21,378 nucleotides of DNA, from NCBI GenBank assembly GCA_900766055.1, contig CAAFTZ010000141.1, positions 1 to 21,378 on the forward strand. The letters are read 5' to 3'. The DNA is from an uncultured Parasutterella sp. (GTDB lineage Bacteria; Pseudomonadota; Gammaproteobacteria; Burkholderiales; Burkholderiaceae_F). Positions 8,246 through 15,603 of the stretch are shown here, piece by piece. A program made the position numbers and the translations under genes. The number at the start of each line of letters is the position of its first letter. The stretch's first letter is position 1. The notes below the pieces were generated by a model. The model ran no database searches and was not told where the DNA came from. It was given only the letters and a program-made list of their open reading frames with translations.

Positions 8246-8670
8246 AAGGCTTTGCTTGCCCCTCCCTCATCATATTGTAGTAAAACGAACGAGGAGTTGC
8301 TTTTAACGCATTGATTTAAAAGCTAGCAGAGAGCAGCGGACGCCAGAAACTATCACCAAGTAGTCGCTAGCTCATTAAAGATACTGCGAAAACAGTTGAC
8401 TTTCTTATTTCTTTGGATTTGCCAAAGGAAAGTCGCTGACTAACGCTAATGGTTGATTCCATATTCTTCTTCGCCACAGTCTCTGTCAACCGAAGAGTTC
8501 GGTTTCGGATACTTTCAAGCCAACACCCGCCCATAAGCTGGACAAATTGAGCAAACATAGATATCGCTAACCTCTACATAACTATGCTCCGTTTGTTTAT
8601 TTCGCAAAAATCAACTTTAATACATACCCGACATTTTGCATTGAGACTATGTCAATCGTTCAAATTTATT
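8246..8670. other. Gene-poor stretch, no supportable feature
   Basis: Only short overlapping frames occur. The longest (minus strand, 8,367-8,558, 63 codons) has no ribosome-binding site and no recognisable motif. No tRNA, terminator or repeat was seen. The composition resembles the flanking decayed coding DNA. Confidence 0.4.
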
Positions 8671-9025
8671 TTAGTCTGTAGCGCAATACCGTAGTATGTA
8701 ATTTTCAATGTAACTAACAGTTATTTCCAAAAAGAAACCTGCATAATCTTTTCCGTAACTACACTCTCTGTTTAGATACCCGAAGACATTTTTACATCCG
8801 GCGTTATCTGCAGACCAGACCTCAGCAAACATAGAACGAGTGATCCCGTGTTTGTTCGTTAAAGAAATCAAACGGGGCCAACGATAACGGCAACCTCTGC
8901 GGCTATAGAGAATTAAGCGATTGTTGTAGTCCTGAAATTTGATTGTTTGAGACAAAGACTTATTCGTCAATTGAGCCTCATGGGAGGGGGTTCCAACTGA
9001 CCTTGGTGCCGTCAAAACAGGCCAT
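8671..9025 (-). pseudogene. Probable frameshifted gene, hypothetical protein
   Basis: An ATG at 9025 starts a 15-codon frame (MACFDGTKVSWNPLP) that stops at TGA. The adjacent frame then carries on from SHEAQLTNKSL through RWPRLISLTNKHGITRSMF, AEVWSADNAGCKNVFGYLN and YGKDYAGFFLEITV to a TGA-free end at 8671. Read with one frameshift near 8,975 this is a ~118-residue soluble protein. The alternative is an intact 114-aa protein from TTG 9015, but that start has no ribosome-binding site. ATG 9025 lies two bases after the stop of the upstream minus-strand frame (TAATAATG), an operon-like arrangement. No family recognised. Confidence 0.38.
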
Positions 9026-9027
9026 TA

Positions 9028-9279
9028 TTACGGAGAGATAAACTTTACCGGCAATAGAAAATCAGTAACATCGATAAGCCGATTTTGATTTGGGCGCTCG
9101 GTCTTAATAAGATTATCACAAGCTCTGTTTATTTCTCTCCGGAAGGAGCTGCAATGAATCTCTTGCAGCCAGGCGCCACGATTTTTCCTGTATTTTCTAT
9201 CCTTCTTGCGGCCTTCTCGTCTAATTTCCTGTTGTCTTAAACTCTGATAGATCCAAGAGAGTACCCGTAACAGAAATTG
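9028..9279 (-). pseudogene. Start-less open frame, 83 codons, upstream partner of the 8,671-9,025 remnant
   Basis: The minus strand is open from just after a TAA at 9280-9282 to a TAA at 9028-9030, with no usable ATG, GTG or TTG near its start. The product is strongly basic in the middle (REGRKKDRKYRKNRGAW) and ends as an ordinary-looking C-terminus (NRACDNLIKTERPNQNRLID, then FLLPVKFISP). The tight TAATAATG junction with the next frame suggests two genes of a former operon. Basic composition would suit a nucleic-acid binder, but no family is recognised. Confidence 0.3.
9154..9240 (+). CDS. Candidate 28-aa hydrophobic peptide with a strong Shine-Dalgarno
   Basis: GGAAGGAGCTGCAATG places a near-consensus ribosome-binding site 6-7 bases before ATG 9154. 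The peptide starts MNLLQPGATIFPVF and is mostly hydrophobic (FPVFSILLAAF), enough for one membrane span, ending at TAA 9238. Short single-span peptides of this kind include type I toxins and small membrane regulators, but no antisense RNA promoter or known family was identified. It lies opposite the start-less minus-strand frame 9,028-9,279, so only one of the two is likely to have been coding. Confidence 0.25.
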   Translation: MNLLQPGATIFPVFSILLAAFSSNFLLS

Positions 9280-9686
9280 TTATCTTAAATTTGTTCTATT
9301 TTTGTTGTCTCTTCGGAGCAATTCCCCTTTAAACGAATTCGGCGATGATAGTAGTAAGAGCTCCTTGGAAAATCTGCTAACGTTAATAAATCTTTTGACG
9401 AGCATTTTTGCTTAGGACACCTCTTTTCCCCATTAGGTAGTCACTCAATGCTGTCACATAACAAATTTAGAGACTATTTTTGACAGACACGACTTATTCC
9501 GTTTGATGAAGTAAGGCTCCGATAACACATGACTCCTAATAAATATCAGGACAGTCAATAAAGAAACTTCTAGCACCTCTCAATTTCTTTTAAATCAGAA
9601 TTCCTGCTAATTAGCGTCATTTTTTATCGCGATTCAAAATACCATACTTCTAGCGAAAATAGAACTATGTTTTTTGAGAGGTCAAA
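9280..9686. other. Intergenic stretch upstream of the 249-codon gene
   Basis: No open frame with start, ribosome-binding site and plausible composition was found on either strand. The region is AT-rich; the last bases carry GAGAGG, the ribosome-binding site for the gene starting at 9687. No convincing promoter pair was seen. Confidence 0.4.
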
Positions 9687-10436
9687 ATGAAAGTTTCCAA
9701 TGGATATCAGTTGTACCCTGACGGTGAGATCTTCGCAAAAGTACCCAAATGGGAATACGGTTTTAACCGTTTTCGTTTTCTTGCCTCTTATTGCGCTACT
9801 GCAGTGCTCAAGTTTGACGAAGCTACCTATGGTGAATTAGCAAAGAATCTAGTTATAGAGATTGGATGCAAGATAAATGCAATGCGCTATGGCTTCTACG
9901 ATCTAAGTTACCCCGGAGGATACGGAATCTTCGTCTTTGATTGGCGGCTCAAAAACGGCTACAGTCTCTCGTTGCGCGGAGATGAAAAAGGAGATTTCAC
10001 GGTCATCGTTTCTCCGAAGAAGGGAGGTACTTTTAAAGAAACTGTGCTTTCGTTGGGCGCACTCTGCGACATGGAGTCCGTTGTGTATGCGGATGCAGCT
10101 TCGCCTTATGTCCGCTTAATTTCAGAATTCGAGCGCGCCGATCTGCGCGGAGAAATCCTAAGAACTGTCATTCCTGAAGCCGACTTGAATGCGGGATCCT
10201 TCTCAGAAGGAAAAATGCTAGCAAAATTGTTGAATTTGCAGGACATCACAAAAGTGGAGGTAATTCGCCTAGTGACGAAAAACCGTTTCTTAGAAAACTA
10301 CCAATCGCTCAGGTCAGTTCCGATCTTCATGAGGGATGCTATCGAAAAAGCTATCGCACTCCCCGGAGGAAGGACACGCACTTTGAGGACAGTTTCGGAA
10401 CAAGGAGTTCGTCGCTGCGAAAAACTATGCGTATAG
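9687..10436 (+). pseudogene. Hypothetical protein gene, 249 codons, probably frameshifted near its 3' end
   Basis: ATG 9687 follows GAGAGG with a 6-base spacer, a good start. The protein begins MKVSNGYQLYPDGEIFAKV and reads naturally to about residue 227 (AIEKAIALPGGR), with a beta-rich middle (GYGIFVFDWRL, YSLSLRGDEKGDFTVIVS) and a helical end. The annotated frame then ends RTLRTVSEQGVRRCEKLCV, which is out of character. In the neighbouring frames the same bases read HFEDSF and then FRNKEFVAAKNYAYSLKAV to a TAA about 30 bases further on. Two compensating single-base changes would give a natural C-terminus, so the original protein was probably about 258 residues. No signal peptide, membrane segment or recognised family. 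It may still be expressed with an altered tail. Confidence 0.55.
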
Positions 10437-11018
10437 CCTAAAAGCCGTTCCCCATGAGATTTAAGACGTTGAGGTTAATTGATAGAGTCCAACGATTTTA
10501 TCCCTAGGGACAGCGTTGATTCAAGCCCGTGAAAAGTGAAAAGCTCTTTGAGCCTGGAAAGTTGAGTCCCGAACTCCCGGAATTTAGCTCGGGATTTCAT
10601 TATTCAGAGAAATTTTTTTGTAAATTTAAGGAGTTAATTTTGACTCCAATAGTAATCCCGCTATTACAAATAGTCTCGTGTTGTATCAGCATGAGACAGG
10701 AGATAAACCTAAACTCTACTGACAGGAGCACCCAAAAGAGGACCGTTTGCTGACAGAGCGATTAAGAATAAAAATTCCTTCTTCGATATTTGTTATCTGA
10801 AGCGGGAATTTAGGACACACATGAGCCGAATCTGTTGCAAACTTCGCTCTAACTTAGATCTGGGAATTCAACGAGAAATCTGTAAAAAGATTATCAAAAC
10901 AAAGGTTGAGTTATTGAGTAATCGTTGATAAGCCAGGAAGTTCTAGAACCTTAATGCATGGAAATTTGCGTGTTTTCTAGGCGCGTTCCGACTATCGCGG
11001 TATTTGTAGATCCCAGCC
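10437..11018. other. Gene-poor stretch with one short frame and a weak hairpin
   Basis: A TCCCGA/TCGGGA hairpin at 10567-10594 is followed by ATTTCATTATT and could be a weak terminator, though it lies 130 bases after the gene ending at 10436. A 35-codon frame at 10821-10928 (MSRICCKLRSNLDLGIQREI...) has AGGA 6-9 bases before its ATG but no recognised family. A GTG-started 74-codon frame at 10529-10753 is not convincing. The rest looks non-coding or decayed. Confidence 0.35.
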
Positions 11019-11273
11019 TTGGCTATCGTCCCCTGCTCGCAAAGGAATGAAACTGGTTCCAAAGCAACCCTCCAACCAATACACGCTGAGAAACTTAAGG
11101 AGCTCCATTTGGCTATAAGAAGCACAACTACTAAACCTCCCTGCTATCGGCTTCATAGGCTGATAAGCTACCGACAAAACCCTTGGTCTCTACTTGTACA
11201 CAGCGATTGGTGTATCACTTTTGAGTTTCATGGTGGAGACGTTCACATCACAAATTGTGAAGATTATCACTAA
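11019..11273 (+). pseudogene. higB: Degenerate higB toxin (RelE/HigB superfamily mRNA interferase)
   Basis: The 84-codon frame aligns by eye with HigB toxins: ETGSKATLQPIHAEKLKEL matches the usual FETGSxAGIQxxHAxxL start, YRLHRL matches the PGxRLHxLKG segment, and PWSLLVHSDWCITFEF with GGDVHITNCEDYH matches xWSVxVxGNWRITFxFxxGDVxxVxYxDYH. The conserved Arg of WRITF is Cys here, the LKG segment is disturbed, and the normal N-terminus (MIxxFxxKGLxxFF) is missing. A fragment of it (RKGMK) appears in another frame just upstream, implying a small deletion or frameshift near 11,045-11,055. Functional HigB cleaves mRNA on the ribosome; this copy is probably inactive. Its TAA overlaps the antitoxin ATG by one base (TAATG), the normal toxin-first HigBA layout. 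Confidence 0.65.
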
Positions 11274-11509
11274 TGTCTAAAATGTTCGACCCTCCGCATC
11301 CCGGACAAATTGTAGGTTCGTCTTTAAAGGCTCTAGGATTAAGTGGCCGCCAGTTTGCAGCTAACTTAGGAGTTTGTCCGGCAACGGGCACGCGAGCCAT
11401 TAAGAGAGAAATTGCCATATCTCTGGAAATGGCCGTAAAACTCAGCGTTGCGATCCCCGGACTTGATACTGCCATGTGGCTTCGAATGCAAGCAACATAT
11501 GATGCATAG
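11273..11509 (+). pseudogene. higA: HigA-family antitoxin (Xre HTH), truncated by an amber codon
   Basis: The 78-aa product starts MSKMFDPPHPGQIVGSSLKA, the characteristic NPPHPGxxL opening of HigA/VapI antitoxins. It has an HTH region (LSGRQFAANLGVCPATGTRA), then ISLEMAVKLSVAIPG and WLRMQATYDA. In the family the C-terminus continues YDLWxAxx. Here the codon where Trp is expected is TAG (11507-11509), and downstream in the same frame KAKHRIDVSHIQRY looks like the original tail. So about 14 or more residues are lost by a likely TGG-to-TAG change. Several HTH residues also differ from the usual SxSTVSRIIxGE pattern. HigA normally binds the toxin and represses its own operon. With the toxin degenerate, selection to keep it intact would be relaxed. 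It might still bind DNA. Confidence 0.7.
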
Positions 11510-11814
11510 AAAGCTAAACATCGTATTGACGTAAGTCATATCCAGCGTTACTCCATCACAGATTCGGTAGGATCAAATCCAGCACGTCAGTCTTCATTTG
11601 CAAAAAAACAAAGAGCTGGTCCATTAGATGGCAGGTTCCTTGGCGGAGCTGTTAGGATAGAGATGCAAAGACAGTCAGAATTCCTTTCGCGAAAGCCTTG
11701 ACAACGATACCCCTAGATTTTTTGAAACAGGCGTGTGCTCAACCAACTTCCATAGGAAAAACGGAAATAAGGAGGGGCGCCGAATCAACCCTAGAAACAG
11801 AATCTTCAGCGCCC
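11510..11814. other. Accessory-to-core junction spacer
   Basis: The HigA frame stays open after its amber codon to a TGA at about 11,701, but beyond the first ~14 codons it does not look like a protein family. No other gene, repeat or tRNA end was seen. This is the last stretch before the intact core genes starting with proS, so any insertion boundary would lie here or further left. Confidence 0.35.
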
Positions 11815-11838
11815 TAAAAGAAAAGCCTTCTTCGGCTA
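11815..11838 (-). terminator. Weak terminator-like hairpin at the proS stop
   Basis: On the minus strand AGCC-GAAGAA-GGCT directly overlaps the stop codon and is followed by TTTTCTTTT. The stem is only four to five base pairs, so termination may be inefficient. Confidence 0.4.
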
Positions 11839-13584
11839 GCGGACTTTGATCTTAGCGATCAGTTTGTCAGCGATTTCGGAGACAGGAACGTTTTCGTTCT
11901 GAAGATCTCCGCGGTGAGCGTATTCAACTTTACCGTTCTTCAGGCCGCGGTCACCGATCGTGACGCGATGCGGAACACCGATCAGTTCCCAGTCAGCAAA
12001 CATTACGCCGGGACGCAGCCCTCTGTCGTCGAGGATGACGTCAATGCCGGCTTCGCGCAAACGACCGTAAAGTTCGTTAGAAGCCTTCTGAACTTCTTCG
12101 CTCTTGTCATATCCGACGGGGCAGATCACTACGGTGAACGGAGCAATGCTGTCCGGCCAAATAATGCCTTTATCGTCGTGGCCCTGTTCGATAGCTGCGC
12201 CCAGCAGACGAGAAATGCCGATACCGTAGCAACCCATCTGAAGCAGCTGGGGCTTGCCGTTTTCGTCCAGGTAAGTGGCATTCATAGGAGCGGAATACTT
12301 ATCACCGAGGAAGAACACATGGCCAACTTCGATACCGCGCTGCATCTTGAGGGTGCCCTTGCCGTCCGGAGAAACATCGCCTTCAACGACGTTGCGGATA
12401 TCAGCAACAACATCCGGTTCTCTGAGGTCGCGGCCCCAGTTCACACCACGGATGTGATAGCCCTCTTCGTTAGCACCGACAATGAAATCGCTCATGTTGG
12501 CTACGGTTGTATCCGCGACAATGGTGACATCCTTAGGAATGCCGACAGGTCCGAGATAGCCGGGTTTAGAACCGAAGGTATCTTCAATTTCCTTATCGGT
12601 TGCAAAGCGGAATCCGCCCTTGAGCGCTTCGAGCTTTTCAGCTTTGACTTCGTTAAGCGTATGGTCGCCTCTGAGAAGCAGAAGGACGATTTTTGCGGGC
12701 AACGGATTACCCTTTTCGTCTTGCTGATCAACAGCCAAAACGATCGATTTAACGCTGGCTGTCAGTGGCTTATTCAAGAGTTCGACGACCAGCTCGCACT
12801 TGTCGCGGCCCGGAGTCGGAACTTTTTCCATGGTTTCTGTGGCTTCGGCGCGTTTTTCGATCAGGCAGGGAGCTTCAGCCAATTCGATATTGGCGGCGTA
12901 TTCGCTGTCCGGGCAGAAAACGATCAAGTCTTCGCCGGTATCAGCGATCACCTGGAATTCCTGAGAACGAGATCCGCCGATGGAGCCGGAGTCGGCGCGC
13001 ACGGCACGGTAAACCAACCCCAAGCGATCAAAGATGCGGCAGTAAGCCTCGAACATCTTGTCGTAGCTCTTGCCGGCATCTTCAGCAGTACGGTCAAAGG
13101 AGTAAGCGTCTTTCATGACAAAGTCGCGGCCGCGCATCACGCCGAAACGGGGACGACGTTCGTCACGGAACTTTGTCTGAATCTGGTAGAAGTTCACCGG
13201 GAGTTGACGCCAGGACTTGATTTCCTGACGAGCAATATCGGTCACGACTTCTTCACTGGTAGGCTGAAGAACAAAGTCTCTGTCGTGTCTATCTTTAAAG
13301 CGAAGCAGTTCAGCGCCGTATTTCTGCCAGCGGCCGGTTTCCTGCCAAAGCTCAGCAGGCTGAACGATCGGCATCAGAAGTTCGATGGCGCCGGCACGGT
13401 CCATTTCTTCTCGAACAATACGTTCAATCTTCTTCAAAGAACGAAGGCCCATCGGCATGTAGTTATAGACGCCGGCTGCAAGCTTACGGATCATGCCTGC
13501 GCGAAGCATCAGCTTCTGGCTAACGATTTCTGCATCTGCAGGAGCTTCTTTCTGTGTTGAAATAAAAAATTGTTTTGCTCTCAT
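11836..13584 (-). CDS. proS: Prolyl-tRNA synthetase (bacterial type, with INS editing domain)
   Basis: 582 aa, the usual length for bacterial ProRS. It charges tRNA-Pro with proline in the cytoplasm. The class II core is visible: motif 1 around GAIELLMPIVQPAELW, TSEE (109-112), motif 2 FRDERRPRFGVMRGRDF (139-155), and motif 3 CYGIGISRLLGA (452-463). Between motifs 2 and 3 lies the INS editing domain, with RGDHTLNEVK (305-314), GPVGIP and the DTTVANMSDFIVGAN block, which removes mischarged alanine. The C-terminal ~100 residues are the anticodon-binding domain (LDDRGLRPGVMFADWELIGVPHRV). The start ATG 13584 gives the standard MRAKQFFISTxKEAPADAE opening. The gene is divergent from rppH, with 118 bases between the starts. 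A long antisense open frame (11,914-13,560) is a shadow. Confidence 0.97.
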   Translation of the reverse strand: MRAKQFFISTQKEAPADAEIVSQKLMLRAGMIRKLAAGVYNYMPMGLRSLKKIERIVREEMDRAGAIELLMPIVQPAELWQETGRWQKYGAELLRFKDRHDRDFVLQPTSEEVVTDIARQEIKSWRQLPVNFYQIQTKFRDERRPRFGVMRGRDFVMKDAYSFDRTAEDAGKSYDKMFEAYCRIFDRLGLVYRAVRADSGSIGGSRSQEFQVIADTGEDLIVFCPDSEYAANIELAEAPCLIEKRAEATETMEKVPTPGRDKCELVVELLNKPLTASVKSIVLAVDQQDEKGNPLPAKIVLLLLRGDHTLNEVKAEKLEALKGGFRFATDKEIEDTFGSKPGYLGPVGIPKDVTIVADTTVANMSDFIVGANEEGYHIRGVNWGRDLREPDVVADIRNVVEGDVSPDGKGTLKMQRGIEVGHVFFLGDKYSAPMNATYLDENGKPQLLQMGCYGIGISRLLGAAIEQGHDDKGIIWPDSIAPFTVVICPVGYDKSEEVQKASNELYGRLREAGIDVILDDRGLRPGVMFADWELIGVPHRVTIGDRGLKNGKVEYAHRGDLQNENVPVSEIADKLIAKIKVR

Positions 13585-13641
13585 TACGAATTCTCAAAAA
13601 CGAGCCGGCAGGCCGGCAGTCTACGATTAGGTTCGGATCTT

Positions 13642-13669
13642 ATGACTTCTTTTCCTGCCTCTATATAAT
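13642..13669 (+). promoter_or_regulatory. Putative sigma70 promoter of rppH
   Basis: ATGACT at 13642-13647 and a perfect TATAAT at 13664-13669 are separated by 16 bases, 33 bases before the rppH ATG. The same region must also hold the divergent proS promoter. Confidence 0.55.
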
Positions 13670-13702
13670 GGGCAGACACAAATAGGTTATTTTAAAGTTT
13701 TT

Positions 13703-14248
13703 ATGCTTGATCAACATGGATACCGACCAAACGTCGGGATTATTTTGACCAATCCTCTCAAACAAGTTTTTTGGGGGAAACGTTTGGGTCAGCATTCCTG
13801 GCAATTTCCTCAGGGCGGTATTAACCGCGGGGAATCGCCACGCGAAGCCATGTTCAGAGAGCTTTGGGAGGAACTTGGCCTCTTTGAAGATCAAGTTCGT
13901 ATCATCAGCCGCACCGAAGACTGGCTGCGCTATGACGTTCCCGACCGCTGGATTCGCCGCGACCTTCGCGGTATCTACAAAGGTCAAAAGCAGATTTGGT
14001 TTCTCTTGGAGTTTCTCGGTAAAAACAAAGATATCAACTTGAAAGCCACCAGCCATCCGGAATTTGAGGCCTGGAAGTGGAATGACTATTGGGTTCCGCT
14101 GAGTCAAGTAATCGACTTCAAACGCGGTGTTTATAAAGAAGCGTTGAAAGAGTTAGCTCCTGCTCTCTTTACCGACAAGAAACACCTTGTTCCGCCTGCA
14201 GGATGGGAAAAAGCGGAAGGTCCGGGACACTTCCGCCTTTACAAATAG
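13703..14248 (+). CDS. rppH: RNA 5'-pyrophosphohydrolase (Nudix)
   Basis: 181 aa. The N-terminus MLDQHGYRPNVGIIL and the segment GQHSWQFPQGGI match RppH (formerly NudH/YgdP). The Nudix box runs from residue 38 to 60 (GGINRGESPREAMFRELWEE then LGL), with all metal-binding Glu residues present. The enzyme removes pyrophosphate from the 5' end of triphosphorylated mRNA, triggering RNase E-dependent decay. WLRYDVPDRWIRR and the QIWFLLEFLG strand are also typical. The C-terminal KHLVPPAGWEKAEGPGHFRLYK-like tail is somewhat longer than in E. coli (176 aa). The gene is monocistronic, divergent from proS, and converges on proB with only 14 bases between stops and no strong terminator seen between them. 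Confidence 0.95.
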   Translation: MLDQHGYRPNVGIILTNPLKQVFWGKRLGQHSWQFPQGGINRGESPREAMFRELWEELGLFEDQVRIISRTEDWLRYDVPDRWIRRDLRGIYKGQKQIWFLLEFLGKNKDINLKATSHPEFEAWKWNDYWVPLSQVIDFKRGVYKEALKELAPALFTDKKHLVPPAGWEKAEGPGHFRLYK

Positions 14249-14262
14249 TCGTCTTTAAGAGA

Positions 14263-15393
14263 TTACTTATTCATCACAACCATGTTGTCCTGATGAATTA
14301 ATTCTCTCTGTTCTAAGTAACCCAATTCTTCAACAACTTCATCGCTGTGCAGTCCCATGATTCGGCGGGACTCATCAGAACCGTAGTTAATCATGCCGCG
14401 GCAGATTTCTTTATCGTTTTGATCCACGACCTGAATGATTTCGCCGCGAAGGAAGTCTCCAATCACAGCTTTAACTCCGACCGGGAGCAGACTCTTGCCT
14501 TTACGAATAGCTTCAACGGCTCCCTCGTCGATGACGAGTTTGCCCTTCAGCTGCAAATGGTCGGCCATCCACTGGCTGCGTGCTGACATCGGTTTGCGAT
14601 CGGTCTTCAGAAGCGTTCCGATGGATTCGCCTTGGGCTAAACGAACCAAAACATCAGGAATACGTCCGCTGGCAATAACGGTCGAGGCTCCGCTGCGGGC
14701 AGCACGTTTAGCAGCAAGCACTTTTGTCTGCATGCCGCCCTTACCGATAGAAGAACCGGCGCCCCCAGCCATGGCTTCATAGATCGGATCTCCGGCTTCG
14801 CCGACTTCTACTAATTTTGCCTCAGGATTTGAGCGCGGATCAGCAGTGAAGAGGCCGATCTGATCGGTCAAGATCACTAAGACGTCGGCATCAATCAGGT
14901 TGGTTACCAGCGCGCCCAATGTATCGTTGTCGCCGACTTTAATTTCGTTGGTTACGACCGTATCATTCTCGTTAATGATCGGAACAACTTTGAGATCCAA
15001 GAGCGTAGTCAGCGTCTGGCGCGCATTTAAGTAACGTTCTCGGTCTGCAAGGTCGGCATGCGTCAACAAGATTTGAGCCGTGCGAATGTCGTAGCGCTCG
15101 AAGCTTTTTTCGTAGGCTTCGACAATACCCATTTGTCCGACGGCAGCCGCAGCCTGAAGTTCATGCATTTTTTTCGGTCGTTTATTCCAGCCGAGACGAG
15201 CCATTCCTTCGGCAACGGCACCGGAGCTCACCCAAACAACCTGTTTACCCATTTCCTGAAGCTTAGCGATCTGAGCCGTCCAACGCGCAATCGCCTCCGT
15301 ATCTACTCCGTGTCCCTCATTGGTCACTAGAGAAGAGCCGACTTTTACGACAATTCTTTTTGCATCGTTCCAAATTCTGAGGTTTTCTTCCAT
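14263..15393 (-). CDS. proB: Glutamate 5-kinase
   Basis: 376 aa from ATG 15393. The frame is open for another 50 codons to 15543, but that extension (MRCPDGSHSLKAIL...) is not family-like, while MEENLRIWNDAKRIVVKVGS starts where ProB proteins normally begin. It catalyses the first step of proline synthesis, ATP plus glutamate to glutamate 5-phosphate. The amino-acid kinase domain shows VVKVGSSLVTN (16-26), WVSSGAVAEGM, the NENDTVV and GDNDTLGALVTNLIDADVL blocks and GTGGMxTK-equivalent IGKGGMQTKVLAA. The C-terminal ~100 residues form the PUA domain (RSQWMADHLQLKGKLVIDEG, LPVGVKAVIGDFLRGEI), present in many bacterial ProB proteins. A terminator separates it from obgE, so it probably has its own promoter. 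Confidence 0.95.
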   Translation of the reverse strand: MEENLRIWNDAKRIVVKVGSSLVTNEGHGVDTEAIARWTAQIAKLQEMGKQVVWVSSGAVAEGMARLGWNKRPKKMHELQAAAAVGQMGIVEAYEKSFERYDIRTAQILLTHADLADRERYLNARQTLTTLLDLKVVPIINENDTVVTNEIKVGDNDTLGALVTNLIDADVLVILTDQIGLFTADPRSNPEAKLVEVGEAGDPIYEAMAGGAGSSIGKGGMQTKVLAAKRAARSGASTVIASGRIPDVLVRLAQGESIGTLLKTDRKPMSARSQWMADHLQLKGKLVIDEGAVEAIRKGKSLLPVGVKAVIGDFLRGEIIQVVDQNDKEICRGMINYGSDESRRIMGLHSDEVVEELGYLEQRELIHQDNMVVMNK

Positions 15394-15493
15394 CTCATTT
15401 CTTCCGGTCTTGTTGACGGCAAACGTCTTCTCAGCAAGACAAACTCCGTGGTCTTTTTTGAAGTGAAGCGGGTCGCCGAAAATGTAGCTTTTC

Positions 15494-15499
15494 AGTATA
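15494..15499 (-). promoter_or_regulatory. Possible -10 element of the proB promoter
   Basis: TATACT on the minus strand, about 100 bases upstream of the chosen proB start and just downstream of the obgE terminator. No good -35 hexamer lies at 16-18 bases, so this is tentative. Confidence 0.25.
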
Positions 15500-15542
15500 T
15501 CCAAAATCGCTTTGAGCGAATGACTTCCATCTGGACAACGCA

Positions 15543-15590
15543 AACCAAAAAGAAAAACCGTCGGAAGTTTTATCTTTTGGCGGTTTCTCT
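15543..15590 (-). terminator. Terminator after obgE
   Basis: Minus-strand AAACCG (15586-15581) pairs with CGGTTT (15560-15555), followed by TTCTTTTTGG. It begins about 18 bases after the obgE stop. The other strand also has a T-rich run, so it may work in both directions. Confidence 0.65.
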
Positions 15591-15603
15591 TTTTGCGATT
15601 AAC

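Noticed and set aside
11914..13560. 548-codon open frame antisense to proS
   Set aside because: It mirrors proS codon by codon, has no recognised domain, and proS is unambiguous; long antisense frames are common opposite biased codon use.
13604..13617. Two GCCGGC copies two bases apart upstream of proS as a regulatory hairpin
   Set aside because: Each is a short palindrome and the two cannot form a stable loop together; no further support.
15394..15543. N-terminal extension of proB (50 extra codons)
   Set aside because: The extension has no similarity to ProB N-termini and contains the presumed promoter and leader; MEENLRIW at 15393 matches the family start.
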